DNA from: Natronosalvus hydrolyticus | Lineage (GTDB): Archaea > Halobacteriota > Halobacteria > Halobacteriales > Natrialbaceae | Length of the DNA stretch: 64,000 nt | NCBI GenBank assembly: GCA_025517525.1 | Contig: JAOPJZ010000003.1 | Coordinates: 186,001 to 250,000, forward strand | Reading direction: 5' to 3' | Part shown: positions 27,534-37,583 of the stretch, in pieces | How positions within the stretch are numbered: the first letter of the stretch is position 1 | Layout of the letters: every line of letters starts with the position of its first letter | Made by a program: the position numbers and the translations under genes | Notes under the pieces: model-generated | What the model was told of the DNA's origin: nothing | What the model saw: the letters and a program-made list of their open reading frames with translations, nothing else | Database searches by the model: none

Positions 27534-29078
27534 TCAGTAGTCTTGCGTCTCGCTCGTCTCGTTGCCCGCCTCGTCGGTCACCGTCAGCCGGACGCTATCG
27601 GGGTTGCCGCGCGTGCGAACCTCATGTTCGCCGGACGCGCTCGAACCGCTAACGCTCGAGGTCGCGCTGTCGTCGACGCTGCCATCGACGAGCAGTTCGG
27701 TGGTCACGGTGTCGAGGTCGCCATCTTCGTCGGAAACGGCCCAGTCGACCTCGGCGCGCGACCAGGGGCCACTCGATCGAGTGGATACATCGAATTGTTC
27801 GATAACCGGTGCGTTGTCGCCGGCGTCTCCGTCATCACCGTCGTCGCCATCATCGTCGTCACCATCGTCGTCATCATCGTCATCGCCGTCATCGACCTCG
27901 ATTCCAAGCGAGTTAGCGACGTTCAATCTGCCAGCACCCTGCTCGTTGTCGTCGAGGCCGATATCGTCGGCCCCGTCTTTGAGTGCCTGTCGCACCTCGC
28001 TCCGGCTGTATCCGGCCCCGATGAGCGTGGCTGCAGCACCGCTGACGTGCGGGCAGGCCATCGACGTGCCGGAGAACTCATCGTAGTCGTCCCGCGGAAT
28101 CGTCGAGAGCGTGTCGACACCGGGAGCAGCGAGTTCGACCTCCGGCCCGGTCGAGGAGAAGTCAGCGAGCTCGTCGTTCTCGTCGGTTGCCGACACCGCG
28201 ATGACTTCGTCGTGAGCCGCCGGATACCCGACACAGTCGGTACACTCGCCGTCGTTGCCCGCCGCAGCGACCTGTACTTTGCCCTGCTGATCGGCGTACT
28301 GCACTGCGTCGTAAACGACGTCGGATTCGTCGCCACCGAGGCTCATACTGAGGACGTCGATCTGGTCCTGGTCGGCAGCCCACTCGATTCCGGCCGCAAC
28401 GCCGTCCCAGGAACCGCCACCGGAACAATCGAGTACCTTGACGGCGTGCATCGTCGCATCGGGTGCGACACCGAGAACGCCTTCGCCGTTGTCCGCTGCC
28501 GCAGCCGTCCCGGCGCAGTGGCTCCCGTGATCGTTGTCGTCGTCCCAGACCTCGAGACACTCTTCGATGGCGTTCCCGCCGCCGAATGGGCCGCCGCCGC
28601 CACAGTCGGCGTCACACTCGGCGTCGTCGGCAGCCCACCCTTCACCGAGGTTTTCGGCAAGCGTCTCGTGCTGGGCGTCGATGCCGGTGTCGATAATCGC
28701 GATGTGGGCACCGTCACCCGTTTCACCGTCGTCGATGGCGACGTCGGCATCGACTTTCTCGATGCCGTACGGTGTCGTTTGCAGAGCGTGCATTCGGCCG
28801 TTTTGTTCGACGTACCGAACGTCCGGATTGTTCTGGAGCGCTTCGACGGCCTGCTCGGAAAACCGACCAGAGACGGCTTTCCCGATGGAACCGAAATCGA
28901 GTTCGAACCGAACACCGTTAGCTCGCTTTTTGGCTACGTCGAAGCTGCTGTTGGCACGAAGTCCGACAATATACTCCGCGTCGTCCTGTGCGGCAGCCTG
29001 TCCAGCGAGTGCTGTCGCTGCAACACCAGCACCGACGCCCTGCAGCAGTCGTCGACGAGATACGTTGTCACGCGTCAT
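27534..29078 (-). CDS. secreted subtilisin-like protease with Ig-like C-terminal domain
   Basis: This 514-residue protein is a paralogue of the protease at 25091. It has the same Tat signal (SRRRLLQG), propeptide and S8 domain with Asp130, His184 and Ser339. After a poly-Asp linker, the C-terminal 100 residues differ completely: a beta domain (VIEQFDVSTRSSGPWSRAEV and following) resembling archaeal Ig/PPC-like domains. The two catalytic domains are very similar, including Cys pairs in loops (CDADCGG, CTDCVGYP), while the substrate-directing tails differ. Halolysins are secreted through Tat already folded. The ATG at 29078 precedes the Tat motif. Confidence 0.96.
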   Translation of the reverse strand: MTRDNVSRRRLLQGVGAGVAATALAGQAAAQDDAEYIVGLRANSSFDVAKKRANGVRFELDFGSIGKAVSGRFSEQAVEALQNNPDVRYVEQNGRMHALQTTPYGIEKVDADVAIDDGETGDGAHIAIIDTGIDAQHETLAENLGEGWAADDAECDADCGGGGPFGGGNAIEECLEVWDDDNDHGSHCAGTAAAADNGEGVLGVAPDATMHAVKVLDCSGGGSWDGVAAGIEWAADQDQIDVLSMSLGGDESDVVYDAVQYADQQGKVQVAAAGNDGECTDCVGYPAAHDEVIAVSATDENDELADFSSTGPEVELAAPGVDTLSTIPRDDYDEFSGTSMACPHVSGAAATLIGAGYSRSEVRQALKDGADDIGLDDNEQGAGRLNVANSLGIEVDDGDDDDDDDGDDDDGDDGDDGDAGDNAPVIEQFDVSTRSSGPWSRAEVDWAVSDEDGDLDTVTTELLVDGSVDDSATSSVSGSSASGEHEVRTRGNPDSVRLTVTDEAGNETSETQDY

Positions 29079-29276
29079 GTTATTATCAACCACAAAGACT
29101 GCAACTATAGAATATAATAAAAATGTTTTGGAATGAAATTACTAATATGAACGAATACCACCGAGTATCTAGTTAATATTTTTAACCTATAGTAGTTATA
29201 ACACAACAAACACGCCCCTCGAGTACGGTCGTGTCTGACGCAAGAACTATACTCGCTGCGACGGACGGGTTACGCT

Positions 29277-29633
29277 ATGGGACTGATGAGCAAAATTCTC
29301 GGCAGCGAACAGAACCGCAGCGCCGACGAATACGTTGAACTCGACCTCGACGACGTTTCCCCGGCAAGCGGTGACGCGGCAATGTCCGTCCACATCGCCG
29401 AAATCGGCGGGCAGGTCGACGTAATTGACATCAAAGATGCCGTCTACGACGGTGACATCGTCATCGCAGACATCACACGACTGCGAACGAAAGATAGCAC
29501 GACCGAACACATCATCGACGAACTCAGGCAGGTCGCCCGCGAGGTCGACGGTGATATCGTCCAGAAAGGCGACGACCAAATTATCGTCACGCCGACCGGC
29601 ATCAGTATCGGCCGCGAAAAACTCGGCCAGTAA
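29277..29633 (+). CDS. sepF: archaeal SepF, FtsZ membrane anchor
   Basis: This 118-residue protein begins with an amphipathic membrane-targeting helix (MGLMSKILGS), has an acidic linker, and ends in a SepF/DUF552 domain (HIAEIGGQVDVIDIKDAVYDG and a late GDDQIIVTPTGI). In haloarchaea SepF anchors FtsZ rings to the membrane and is required for cell division. It lies in a single-gene unit; the upstream 29080-29210 is strongly AT-rich and probably carries its promoter. Length matches the family. Confidence 0.93.
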   Translation: MGLMSKILGSEQNRSADEYVELDLDDVSPASGDAAMSVHIAEIGGQVDVIDIKDAVYDGDIVIADITRLRTKDSTTEHIIDELRQVAREVDGDIVQKGDDQIIVTPTGISIGREKLGQ

Positions 29634-30234
29634 CGAAGACATCTTCGACGTTTCTCACGAGCAGGACCCTCGAGACTGTCCAGTGGCATCAAGAGGACAC
29701 TCCGAGCACCAGACCTCGAGTGCGGCTATCTTGCCACCCTGTTCGCGTTATCGTCCACACGTGTTATGAAAAATCGGCGTCGGCCACGTTGGACGGTGAG
29801 ACTACCAGATCACTGATTTCGAAGCGACCCCAGCGGCCCCGCGTTCATACACTCCAAATGAACAGTCGTGCATAGCGGCGACGCACTCGATAATGGACAG
29901 TCCGAGACCAACATCGTCACCGTCAATCGAGTACCCGGGTTCGAAAATTCGGTCCACCGCCTCAGGATCGGTGCTGACACCGTCGTCTTCGATGTAGAAA
30001 CCGTCAACGGCCTCGAGCGAACCCACGGTTATTATCAGATGTCTATGAGTACTGAGTCCGCTGTGAACAGCGGGGTTCTCTCATCGAAGAAAGATAGATA
30101 GTCGAAATCAGCTGTAAACGCAAACGCGAGCCGGTCCCTGGTAAACGACCACGGGTCGGGTGTTGAGTAAATAGAATATTTGCGAAAGCCGAAAACGTCC
30201 GATTTCGGAAACCCGTGAACGCTCGCTGTTTTCT
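29634..30234. other. 600-base region with only a kinase remnant
   Basis: Between sepF and the EF-2 stop, the only recognisable coding trace is the histidine-kinase fragment at 29802-30026. No intact gene was found. In many haloarchaea EF-1alpha and rpsJ follow EF-2 closely; they are not here. Confidence 0.6.
29802..30026 (-). pseudogene. histidine kinase remnant (HATPase end)
   Basis: This 74-residue frame matches only the C-terminal part of a HATPase_c domain: IEDDG (N/G1 box equivalent), RIFEPGYS (F box), DDVGLGLSIIECVAAMH (G2 box) and a terminal strand. The dimerisation/His box, sensor domains and N box are missing, and no upstream frame supplies them. It is a decayed end of a haloarchaeal sensor kinase. 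Confidence 0.8.
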
Positions 30235-32421
30235 TTAGATGTAGTCGATCGCCGGTGGCAACTCGAGTTTCATGCCTTTGCGCTCGCGAATCTCCATGAT
30301 GGTTTCGCGCTGGAGCGAGTCGGCCATGACCTCAAAGCCGGCGTTCTCGGTGTTCCAGGCGGCACGACCTTCGGTCGCACTGCGGATGTCACTCGAGAAC
30401 CCGATCATCTCTTCGACGGGTGCAATACCTTCGACGACCATGAGGTCACCCTCCTGGTACATGTCGTCGACGCGGCCACGTCGACCCTGGATCTCGCCGG
30501 AGGCGGCACCCATGTGGTCGTTTGGCACGTCGATTCGGACGTCCTGCATCGGCTCGAGCAGCTTGATGTGACCGTCGACCAGCGAACGGTGAACGGCCTC
30601 ACGCGTCGCGGGGATAACCTGTGCCGGGCCACGGTGGATGGTGTCCTCGTGGAGTTTGGCGTCGTGCAGGCGGATGAGTGTCCCCTGGACGGGCTCGTTG
30701 GCGAGTGGACCGTTGTCGAGGGCGTCTTCGAGCCCCTCGATGAACAGTTCCATCGTCTCGTTTAGGTGCTGGATACCTTTCGTGTCGTCGATGAGGATGT
30801 TCGTCCCGTGGATGTGTTCGACGTTCTGAGACGTGTCTTTGTCCATGCCGGCTTCCTGGAGCGCTTCACGGCGCTCGAGTTCGGGCATATCCATCGACGC
30901 CTCGCCGAGTTGGATCGTGTGTACGAGTTCGTCGCTGAGCGGGTGTGCGGAGATGTAAAAGCGGTTGTGACGGTTTGGCGAGATGCCTTCGACCTCGTCA
31001 CTCTCTCGCTGCACGGCCTCGCGATAGACGACGATCGGCTCACCGGTGTTGACCGGGATACCCTGATTGGCCTCCATTCGCTGGGTGATGACCTCAAGGT
31101 GAAGTTCACCTTGTCCGGAGATCAGGTGTTCGCCGGTGTCCTCGTTGATGTCGATCTGGATCGTCGGGTCCTCTTTGGAGAACTGCCGAAGCGCTTCGAT
31201 GAGCTTTGGCAGGTCGTCCATCGTTTTGGCCTCGACGGACTTCGTGATGACCGGCTCGGAGATGTGCTCGATGGATTCGAACGGGGTCATTTCGACGCTC
31301 GAGACGGTGGAACCGGCGATTGCATCGCGAAGACCGGTGACGGCCGCGATGTTTCCGGCTGGAACGCGCTCGACTTCCTCGCGTTCACCACCCATGTAGA
31401 TACCGACGGACTGGACACGGTTTTTCCCGGCGGTTCCGGAGACGTACAGCTCCTGGCCCTTCTCGAGGCTGCCCGAGAACACACGTCCGGAAGCGATTTC
31501 GCCGGCGTGTGGGTCCATGGAAATGTCGGTGACCATCAAGACGACTTCGCCGTCTTCGTCGACGAAGCGCATCGTTTCAGCCAGCTCGGATTCGGCATCA
31601 CCACGCCAGATACGCGGGATACGACGGGGCTGAGCGTTGACCGGGTTCGGGAAGTGTTCACAGACCATGTCGAGGACGACGTTCGACAGGGGCGTCTTCT
31701 CGTGGAGCTCCTGGCGCTTGTCGTTTTGCTCGAGGTTGATGATCTCGCCGAAATCCATGCCGGTGCGCTGCATCGAGGGCATGGAGACGCCCCACTTGTA
31801 CAGCGCGGAACCGAAGCCGACAGTCCCGCCTTCGACCGAAACCGTCCAGTCGTCGATGTCGTCCATATCCTCGGTCATGCCTCGGATGAGTTCATTGACG
31901 TCCTGAATGACTTTCAGGAGGCGTTCTTGCATCTCCTGTGGCCCTTCCTGGAGTTCCGAGATGAGACGGTCGACTTTGTTGATGAACAGTGCCGGCTTGA
32001 CACCCTCGCGGAGCGCCTGGCGTAGCACGGTCTCGGTCTGGGGCATTGCGCCCTCGACGGCGTCGACGACGACGAGTGCACCGTCAACGGCACGCATCGC
32101 CCGCGTCACGTCGCCACCGAAGTCGACGTGCCCTGGCGTGTCGATGAGGTTGATCAGGTGATTGGTATCGTCGTACTCGTGGGTCATCGAAACGTTTGCC
32201 GCGTCGATGGTGATCCCACGCTCTTGCTCGTCTTCTTCCGTGTCCATAGCGAGCTGCTGACCTGCCGTATCATCAGAGATCATACCCGCGCCCGCGAGGA
32301 GATTGTCGGAAAGCGTCGTTTTACCGTGGTCGACGTGAGCGGCGATGGCGATGTTCCGGATGTTCTCCGGGTTATCCATCAACCGTTCACATTCTTGAAC
32401 GATCTTCTTACGTCGGCCCAT
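30235..32421 (-). CDS. fusA: translation elongation factor 2 (aEF-2)
   Basis: This 728-residue GTPase moves tRNAs and mRNA on the ribosome. The G domain has AHVDHGKTT (P-loop, about residues 27-35), RGITIDAA (switch I), DTPGHVDF (G3) and NKVDR (G4). The C-terminal domain IV carries [12 protein letters not shown] with the histidine that archaea modify to diphthamide. The length equals other haloarchaeal EF-2. The ATG at 32421 ([15 protein letters not shown]) is the family start; the upstream open frame is not part of it. It usually follows rpsL-rpsG; here the gap is about 4.5 kb. Confidence 0.98.
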   Translation of the reverse strand: MGRRKKIVQECERLMDNPENIRNIAIAAHVDHGKTTLSDNLLAGAGMISDDTAGQQLAMDTEEDEQERGITIDAANVSMTHEYDDTNHLINLIDTPGHVDFGGDVTRAMRAVDGALVVVDAVEGAMPQTETVLRQALREGVKPALFINKVDRLISELQEGPQEMQERLLKVIQDVNELIRGMTEDMDDIDDWTVSVEGGTVGFGSALYKWGVSMPSMQRTGMDFGEIINLEQNDKRQELHEKTPLSNVVLDMVCEHFPNPVNAQPRRIPRIWRGDAESELAETMRFVDEDGEVVLMVTDISMDPHAGEIASGRVFSGSLEKGQELYVSGTAGKNRVQSVGIYMGGEREEVERVPAGNIAAVTGLRDAIAGSTVSSVEMTPFESIEHISEPVITKSVEAKTMDDLPKLIEALRQFSKEDPTIQIDINEDTGEHLISGQGELHLEVITQRMEANQGIPVNTGEPIVVYREAVQRESDEVEGISPNRHNRFYISAHPLSDELVHTIQLGEASMDMPELERREALQEAGMDKDTSQNVEHIHGTNILIDDTKGIQHLNETMELFIEGLEDALDNGPLANEPVQGTLIRLHDAKLHEDTIHRGPAQVIPATREAVHRSLVDGHIKLLEPMQDVRIDVPNDHMGAASGEIQGRRGRVDDMYQEGDLMVVEGIAPVEEMIGFSSDIRSATEGRAAWNTENAGFEVMADSLQRETIMEIRERKGMKLELPPAIDYI

Positions 32422-32619
32422 ATATCCACCTGTACCGGTAGCGGGGTCAAAAGGGTGCTGTTTCGTGTTCGCCGAAATCACCTGCTGTGACCGTCTCACA
32501 CACGACATACTCAGTCTCGAGTGAGGATAACACACAGGAAACGAATGTCGAGACTGGCTACAGTAGCCGTACAAACGGGCGAAAAAACCATACCTGCCCA
32601 TCCCTTGGTATACAACCAC

Positions 32620-33453
32620 ATGGACATTCGTATACAGGGTCCCGGCCCCAGCGCACCGTTTCTCGGGGCTCGAGACCTGTTCGAAACCGAACGGGACCTC
32701 TCCCTGCCGGTGTACGTCCACCTGCGTGATGACCCCGACGAACGAACCTGGGCTGGCCACTACGACGACAGACACGTCCTGAACATCTCGCGGCAGGCTG
32801 CCTCCTCTGCAATGGCTCGCGAACTCGCGTTACACGAGTTTTCGCACATGGCACGCTACGAGGAATCACACCCCTCGCACGTCCAACCCATCGAAGAGGC
32901 GCTGTATCTGGCACTGGCCGGCCACCGTGTCGAACGCCGCCGGCTGACTCACTGTTACCAGATCGCCAATCACGCAAAAGACATCTACGCCGACGATATC
33001 ACGCTCGCCATCGGACCCGGCGAGAAACTCCTCGCGTTCCTCGAGTCCTCGCTCGCAACGGCGATTGCAGACCACGAGTCGACGCAACCACATCAGACGG
33101 CCGAAACGACCCGACTCACGGCAGCCGCCGATCCAAACCTCACCGCCGTCAACGCCGCGTTTGCCCTGGCACTCGCCGAACGACACGACCTGCTCGAGGC
33201 CGATCACCGACTGTACGACCTGGCTCGAATCGCTGCCATGGACGCACCCACAGTCGATCTCGATGCCTTCGTCCGGCAGTTCCGGGACCTCAGTCACGAC
33301 CCTGACGTGAGTAGCTATCGACAGACGCTCGTCGAGTTGACACGAGCGTACGTCCTGGGGCAACCGCCCGGATCGACGTCAGAAGCTGAGCTATCAACAA
33401 TCCGTGAAAACCGCCGCGGCTCACAACGTGGCCCTAATACTGGAGCCGACTAG
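32620..33453 (+). CDS. HExxH metalloprotease-like protein (DUF5781-like)
   Basis: This 277-residue soluble protein contains [13 protein letters not shown] at about residues 74-86. The HExxH pair is the zinc-binding signature of zincin peptidases, and a Glu further on could be the third ligand. The first part ([20 protein letters not shown]) and the helical C-terminus match my memory of haloarchaeal DUF5781. It diverges from EF-2. The ATG at 32620 is chosen; the longer frame to 32521 runs through the EF-2 promoter region. Peptidase activity is inferred from the motif only. Confidence 0.82.
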   Translation: MDIRIQGPGPSAPFLGARDLFETERDLSLPVYVHLRDDPDERTWAGHYDDRHVLNISRQAASSAMARELALHEFSHMARYEESHPSHVQPIEEALYLALAGHRVERRRLTHCYQIANHAKDIYADDITLAIGPGEKLLAFLESSLATAIADHESTQPHQTAETTRLTAAADPNLTAVNAAFALALAERHDLLEADHRLYDLARIAAMDAPTVDLDAFVRQFRDLSHDPDVSSYRQTLVELTRAYVLGQPPGSTSEAELSTIRENRRGSQRGPNTGAD

Positions 33454-33543
33454 TCCCCAAGCGGGATTCTCGAGGTATCACACCGAGAGAAAATCGGACC
33501 CAGAAAACTTAACCTTCGATAGGCACTATCAGCTGGTAGTTAC

Positions 33544-34305
33544 GTGATACAATCCGGAAACGATTGCAGGCGCGATCACGATGAAAGCGCCTTCGCAGCC
33601 AAATTATCGGAGTTAAAACAGCAGGGAGCTTCGGTTTTAGTCGTTGGGTCCGTCGACTCGACGTATCGAAACCACCTCGAGCAACGATTACTTGGACAGT
33701 CCTCGATAGCTCCACGCCGACAAATCGTGGTATCGACGGCGTCCGACGACGTCGATACGAATCTGTATCCAGAGCAGTATCGACCGGAATCGTTCGTACA
33801 CATCGAATATGCAAATCAGGCTCGTTGCACCCAAACAGCGGCGACCACGAGTGAGGGAGGGCAGTCGGCATCGACGACAGCTACGCCGTCGATAAGCGCA
33901 GACGAGCCGAGTACGACAACTGCCACCGACCCAGTGACGGCCGAAACGCTTGCGGATGTCGGTATTACCATCTCCGAAGCCATCGAACGGTTCGAAGACG
34001 ACGCCCGCACACTCACACCGGGCGAAGTACGACTCGGGATCACCACGCTGATGCCGTTTCTCGAGACCTACGGGCGAGAGACCGTGTTCCAGTTTTTGCA
34101 TCTCATCAACGGTCGTATTCGAGCAGTCAACGGGATGGGACACATCCACCTGCCAGTAGACGAGAATGCAAACATCGTCTCAGTGTTGACTCCGTTGTTT
34201 GACGCGACCATCGAGTTACGAGAACGAGGGGACAGCTGCCAGGAACGGTGGACCATTACAAGCGGAGATCATACCTCGGGATGGCTCCCAATGCCTCGAG
34301 AGTAG
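33544..34305 (+). CDS. DUF7504-like RecA-fold protein without P-loop
   Basis: This 253-residue protein starts with GTG. It has an N-terminal alpha/beta unit (GASVLVVGSVDSTYRNHL, no Walker A), a Ser/Thr-rich linker at about residues 96-132, and a C-terminal unit with GITTLMPFLETYGRETVFQF, a helix and HIHLPVD. This layout resembles haloarchaeal DUF7504 proteins, degenerate relatives of RecA/KaiC-type ATPases. No catalytic residues are visible. Seventy-nine bases downstream on the same strand is a CHAT protease gene, so the two are probably co-transcribed. It could be a sensor or scaffold for that protease (inference). Confidence 0.78.
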   Translation: MIQSGNDCRRDHDESAFAAKLSELKQQGASVLVVGSVDSTYRNHLEQRLLGQSSIAPRRQIVVSTASDDVDTNLYPEQYRPESFVHIEYANQARCTQTAATTSEGGQSASTTATPSISADEPSTTTATDPVTAETLADVGITISEAIERFEDDARTLTPGEVRLGITTLMPFLETYGRETVFQFLHLINGRIRAVNGMGHIHLPVDENANIVSVLTPLFDATIELRERGDSCQERWTITSGDHTSGWLPMPRE

Positions 34306-34384
34306 CTGTTTCGAACGGAGACACACTCACGCCAAACAGTCTACCAACAGCCCATCCCGGCTGAAGCTGCCAAATCCTCGAGAT

Positions 34385-36520
34385 ATGAAACCCACATTCG
34401 AACCGGTCGAGAACGGCCTCGAGATAATCGACCGAATCGAACGCCACCGGTGTCAACTCACCACACACGAGCCGGTAGCGCCGACCGCGGTTGCATCCGA
34501 TACGATTCCGTACCCGGTCGACGCAGCCGTCTCAGTGACGACGGATACGATAACACTGCCAACGAACACGTTGCCGTGTATTCGAGACGATACCGGATCG
34601 ATGATTGAGGGGATCGGTCCGGCGGGGAAAACGTTCCTCGAGGCTGACCACTACACGATCGATTTGACCAATCCGTTCAAAATATATATCGACGTCGAGA
34701 GTTCAATTCAACTCTATTTTGACCCTGAACACACACACATCGGGTTCGATGAATCGACGACAGCGGTGATCGGGGCCCGGTCCTATCACACTCGCCCTGC
34801 AGGGACGATTACGACGACCGAGGATCCCACGGACCTCATGCAGGCAGTGACGATGTTTGGCTCGGCACTGAAGACGACGACCGCCGAACGTTCGTATCCA
34901 ACGCTTCGTGGCCATCCGCCAACGCTGGAACTCGGTGAGCGCCTCTCTATTCCCAAAACCCTCGAATCACCGGACACTGGTGTCCGTATAGCGGTGCCTC
35001 CGGACCTGGCTTCGGTTTTTGTCGTGACGCCGCTTGCAGCCTATCTCGGCGCGACGCTCGTCGAAGGGGAGAAACCGGTGATTACGACTGAGACCGGATT
35101 TTCGTTTCCCCTTGAGGAGTCGGACGATTTCGAGAAGACGGTCGAACGCGTCCTGAAACACGTCTTCTTTCTCGACTGTATCGTCCGAACGGAGGGAACG
35201 ACACCCGTTTCGTTACACGCACGATCGGTTACCGAATCCGAGCTATCCTGGGATCCAGCGACGGTTTACGAACAGTCACCTGCCGAACGACTGCAGACGT
35301 ACCTCGAAACGCCGTACGAGGTACTCGAACCCGAAATCCCCCTGTGGCGACTCGAGGCCGAGTTGAAACCGACAGCCACGTCCATAGAGTTCCTGCCGTT
35401 TATTGCCAACAGCCTCGCAATCGTGACGACCGAGAACGATCAAACGAACGGGTCGACAGCACAGTACCAGCACGCGATTAATACGTTCACACGCGATTCG
35501 TCCGTTCGCGGCGTTCGCTCGAGTCAGGACGGGGCAGATGGGGGTGAAACGGAGACGACAGTGACCGGGGAGTCAAACAGCGAAGGCGAAACGCCGGAGT
35601 CAGAAGATACGGCGAGCGAAGATATGGGAACTCTGCCACCGACGATTACGCAATTCTGGCGACGACAGGATGGTCCCGATATCCGGAGTACAACACCCGT
35701 ATCAGCGTTCTATAACAGTATCGGACGGGAGCCGAGATCGGACCCGATCGAGATCGAGGTGGTCTGTAACGACCCCGAAATGCGCGACGAACTCGACGCA
35801 GTCAACGGGATCTACGGGGATCGTGAGTCCTTACCGTTCAGCGTCACCGAACACTACAACCTGACGAGGAACGAACTCGAGGAAGTGCTCACTCACGAGA
35901 GCGATTTGTTTCACTACATCGGCCACATTGACGAATCGGGGTTCCAGTGTTCGGACGGAATCTTCGATGTGTCGACCATTGACTCGGTGGGTGCCAAGGC
36001 GTTTTTGCTCAACGCGTGCCAGTCCCGTGATCAGGGGCTGTATCTGGTCGAATGCGGGAGCATCGGCGGTGTCGTCACCCTTGGTGACGTCATCAACAGT
36101 GGTGCAATCAGCGTCGGAACCGAACTGGCTCGGTTGCTCAATCGCGGCTACCCGCTGTATGCCGCCCTCGAGATCGCTCGAGAACGAAGTCTCATCGGAC
36201 AACAGTATCAGTTAGTTGGTGATGGCCTCATAACCATCGCGCAGTCGGAGACGGGAATACCCAACCTGGCCAAAATAGAGCGCTCGAACGGCCACTTCGA
36301 AATCGAACTGGAACTGTATACACACAGGAGCTCCGGGAAAGGAAGTCTTTATATGCCCTATCTGGATATGACTGGCTCGTACTTTATTAGCCCGGGAACG
36401 ATCGGCCCATTTACAGCGACAACGACCCAGCTCGAGGCGTTTCTCGAACTCGAAGAGATTCCAATCCTGTACGACGGTGGACTCACGTGGGGAAACGAGA
36501 TCGCTGACAAAGAGCTGTGA
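34385..36520 (+). CDS. CHAT-domain (caspase-like) protease
   Basis: This 711-residue protein has a unique N-terminal region (about residues 1-375, beta-rich), an acidic disordered linker (about 378-420) and a C-terminal CHAT domain. The catalytic dyad is visible: His514 in HYIGHIDESG and Cys545 in LLNACQSRDQG, followed by GGVVTLGDV and the GYPLYAALEIARE helix. CHAT proteases are caspase relatives that act in signalling and conflict systems (for example separase-like and gasdermin- or Csx29-type proteases). The ATG at 34385 is the first one after the DUF7504-like gene; the frame reads further upstream but overlaps that gene. The target is unknown. It is a good candidate for a cell-fate or defence switch. 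Confidence 0.85.
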   Translation: MKPTFEPVENGLEIIDRIERHRCQLTTHEPVAPTAVASDTIPYPVDAAVSVTTDTITLPTNTLPCIRDDTGSMIEGIGPAGKTFLEADHYTIDLTNPFKIYIDVESSIQLYFDPEHTHIGFDESTTAVIGARSYHTRPAGTITTTEDPTDLMQAVTMFGSALKTTTAERSYPTLRGHPPTLELGERLSIPKTLESPDTGVRIAVPPDLASVFVVTPLAAYLGATLVEGEKPVITTETGFSFPLEESDDFEKTVERVLKHVFFLDCIVRTEGTTPVSLHARSVTESELSWDPATVYEQSPAERLQTYLETPYEVLEPEIPLWRLEAELKPTATSIEFLPFIANSLAIVTTENDQTNGSTAQYQHAINTFTRDSSVRGVRSSQDGADGGETETTVTGESNSEGETPESEDTASEDMGTLPPTITQFWRRQDGPDIRSTTPVSAFYNSIGREPRSDPIEIEVVCNDPEMRDELDAVNGIYGDRESLPFSVTEHYNLTRNELEEVLTHESDLFHYIGHIDESGFQCSDGIFDVSTIDSVGAKAFLLNACQSRDQGLYLVECGSIGGVVTLGDVINSGAISVGTELARLLNRGYPLYAALEIARERSLIGQQYQLVGDGLITIAQSETGIPNLAKIERSNGHFEIELELYTHRSSGKGSLYMPYLDMTGSYFISPGTIGPFTATTTQLEAFLELEEIPILYDGGLTWGNEIADKEL

Positions 36521-36558
36521 TCAAGCGGCGATCAGTACCGAGTGCAGTACGGAATCGA

Positions 36559-36687
36559 TCAGGGGCCGATATACGTATCACCGTTCCCGGCAACGACCGT
36601 CCCCGCCTGGGACAGCAACAGCATGGCCGTGAACAGGACGCCGATCATTCGTGGGTGTTTCTTCAGGTAGTCGCTAAGTTCCGTCAT
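36559..36687 (-). CDS. 42-residue hydrophobic peptide (DUF7503-like)
   Basis: This small ORF codes for MTELSDYLKKHPRMIGVLF, then a hydrophobic stretch with LLLSQAGTVVAGN and a short end. It has a charged amphipathic start, one membrane helix of about 20 residues and a polar tail. The pattern (LKKHPRM.GVLF...LLLSQAG...AGN) matches what I remember of haloarchaeal DUF7503 peptides. It is convergent with the CHAT gene, 38 bases between the stops. Upstream (36700-36760) is very AT-rich and can hold its promoter. Function is unknown. Confidence 0.75.
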   Translation of the reverse strand: MTELSDYLKKHPRMIGVLFTAMLLLSQAGTVVAGNGDTYIGP

Positions 36688-36973
36688 GATACATATGACC
36701 CATGGTACCGGCTAGTAATGAAATTATTTAAATATATCAAACATAGAAAGAATAGTACCATCGGGCGCGAGGAATAGTTAAATCGAGTAGAAATATAGAA
36801 AAAGCAGACGGTAGTCTCATCCAAGAATTACACATCGGCGTAGCTATCCACAGAAAACGCTCGCGAACCGGGTTGACAGTGGGTTCGAGCACATCCCACC
36901 AGCGTTCTCGAGGTAAAACAGAAGCGACGACTCTCGAAGTTGCGACGAGCGAAACGAAAATCCCGAGGCGCGG

Positions 36974-37582
36974 TTATCTGGCTGCGGCCGCGACGCGCTC
37001 TTTTTCTTCTTTCTGGCTGATCGAGTACGTCTGGACGTCGTAGTCAGCGGCACCGATAAGCTGCCGTGCCAGCGCTTCCGACGCCGACGTCGGCGACTTG
37101 AACGACGCACTTTGTGTGCCTTCGGCGATGAACTTCAACGCCTGGTCGACGCGGCGCTGGGGGGCGACGTCGACGGCCTTGGGAACCGAAATCCCACCGT
37201 ATTTCAGGCGGACGGTCTCCTCACGCGGTGCCGAGTTCTCGACAGCCGTCACGAGGACCTGCACGGGGTTTTCTTCCGTTCGCTCGTTGACGATGTCGAA
37301 GGCTTCGCGGACGATTTTCAGCGTCTGCTGTTTTTTGCCCGTGTTCTCTTCGGTCTGCATCAGACGGTTGGTCAGTCGCTCAACGACCGAAATCTCGGAC
37401 TTCTGGAACTGCTTGCTCGCGTGGCGACCCGCCGTGTGGGCGATTGGCGTCACCGAGAGGTAGCGCTCAGTCGAGGGGTCGTTGTAGACGATATCAGAGA
37501 CGTCCCACGTGCCAAAGAGTTTGGCCGAAAGGTCGCCGCCACCGGCCGGTGCCTCGGGTTCTGGTTGTTCTTGCTCGCTCAT
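36974..37582 (-). CDS. rpsG: 30S ribosomal protein S7
   Basis: This 202-residue protein is archaeal S7 (uS7). It carries [30 protein letters not shown] and the [13 protein letters not shown] motif, and ends in a Lys/Arg/Ala tail. It nucleates assembly of the 30S head by binding the 3' domain of 16S rRNA. The ATG at 37582 is one base after the rpsL stop, so translation is coupled. It is the last gene of the RNA polymerase/ribosomal operon in this window. Confidence 0.97.
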   Translation of the reverse strand: MSEQEQPEPEAPAGGGDLSAKLFGTWDVSDIVYNDPSTERYLSVTPIAHTAGRHASKQFQKSEISVVERLTNRLMQTEENTGKKQQTLKIVREAFDIVNERTEENPVQVLVTAVENSAPREETVRLKYGGISVPKAVDVAPQRRVDQALKFIAEGTQSASFKSPTSASEALARQLIGAADYDVQTYSISQKEEKERVAAAAR

Positions 37583-37583
37583 G

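Noticed and set aside
27543-29117. A 524-codon plus-strand frame antisense to the second subtilase
   Set aside because: The opposite strand codes a complete Tat-exported protease with triad; the plus product has Val/Ile-rich low-complexity sequence without a domain.
30766-32025. Long plus-strand frames antisense to EF-2 and to rpoA1/rpoB1 (also 41448-42770 and 42871-44376)
   Set aside because: They are typical GC-rich mirror frames opposite highly conserved essential genes, and show no homology of their own.
36517-36777. An 86-codon plus-strand frame starting inside the end of the CHAT gene
   Set aside because: It overlaps the better-supported 42-residue minus-strand peptide gene and its product is Arg-rich and unstructured.
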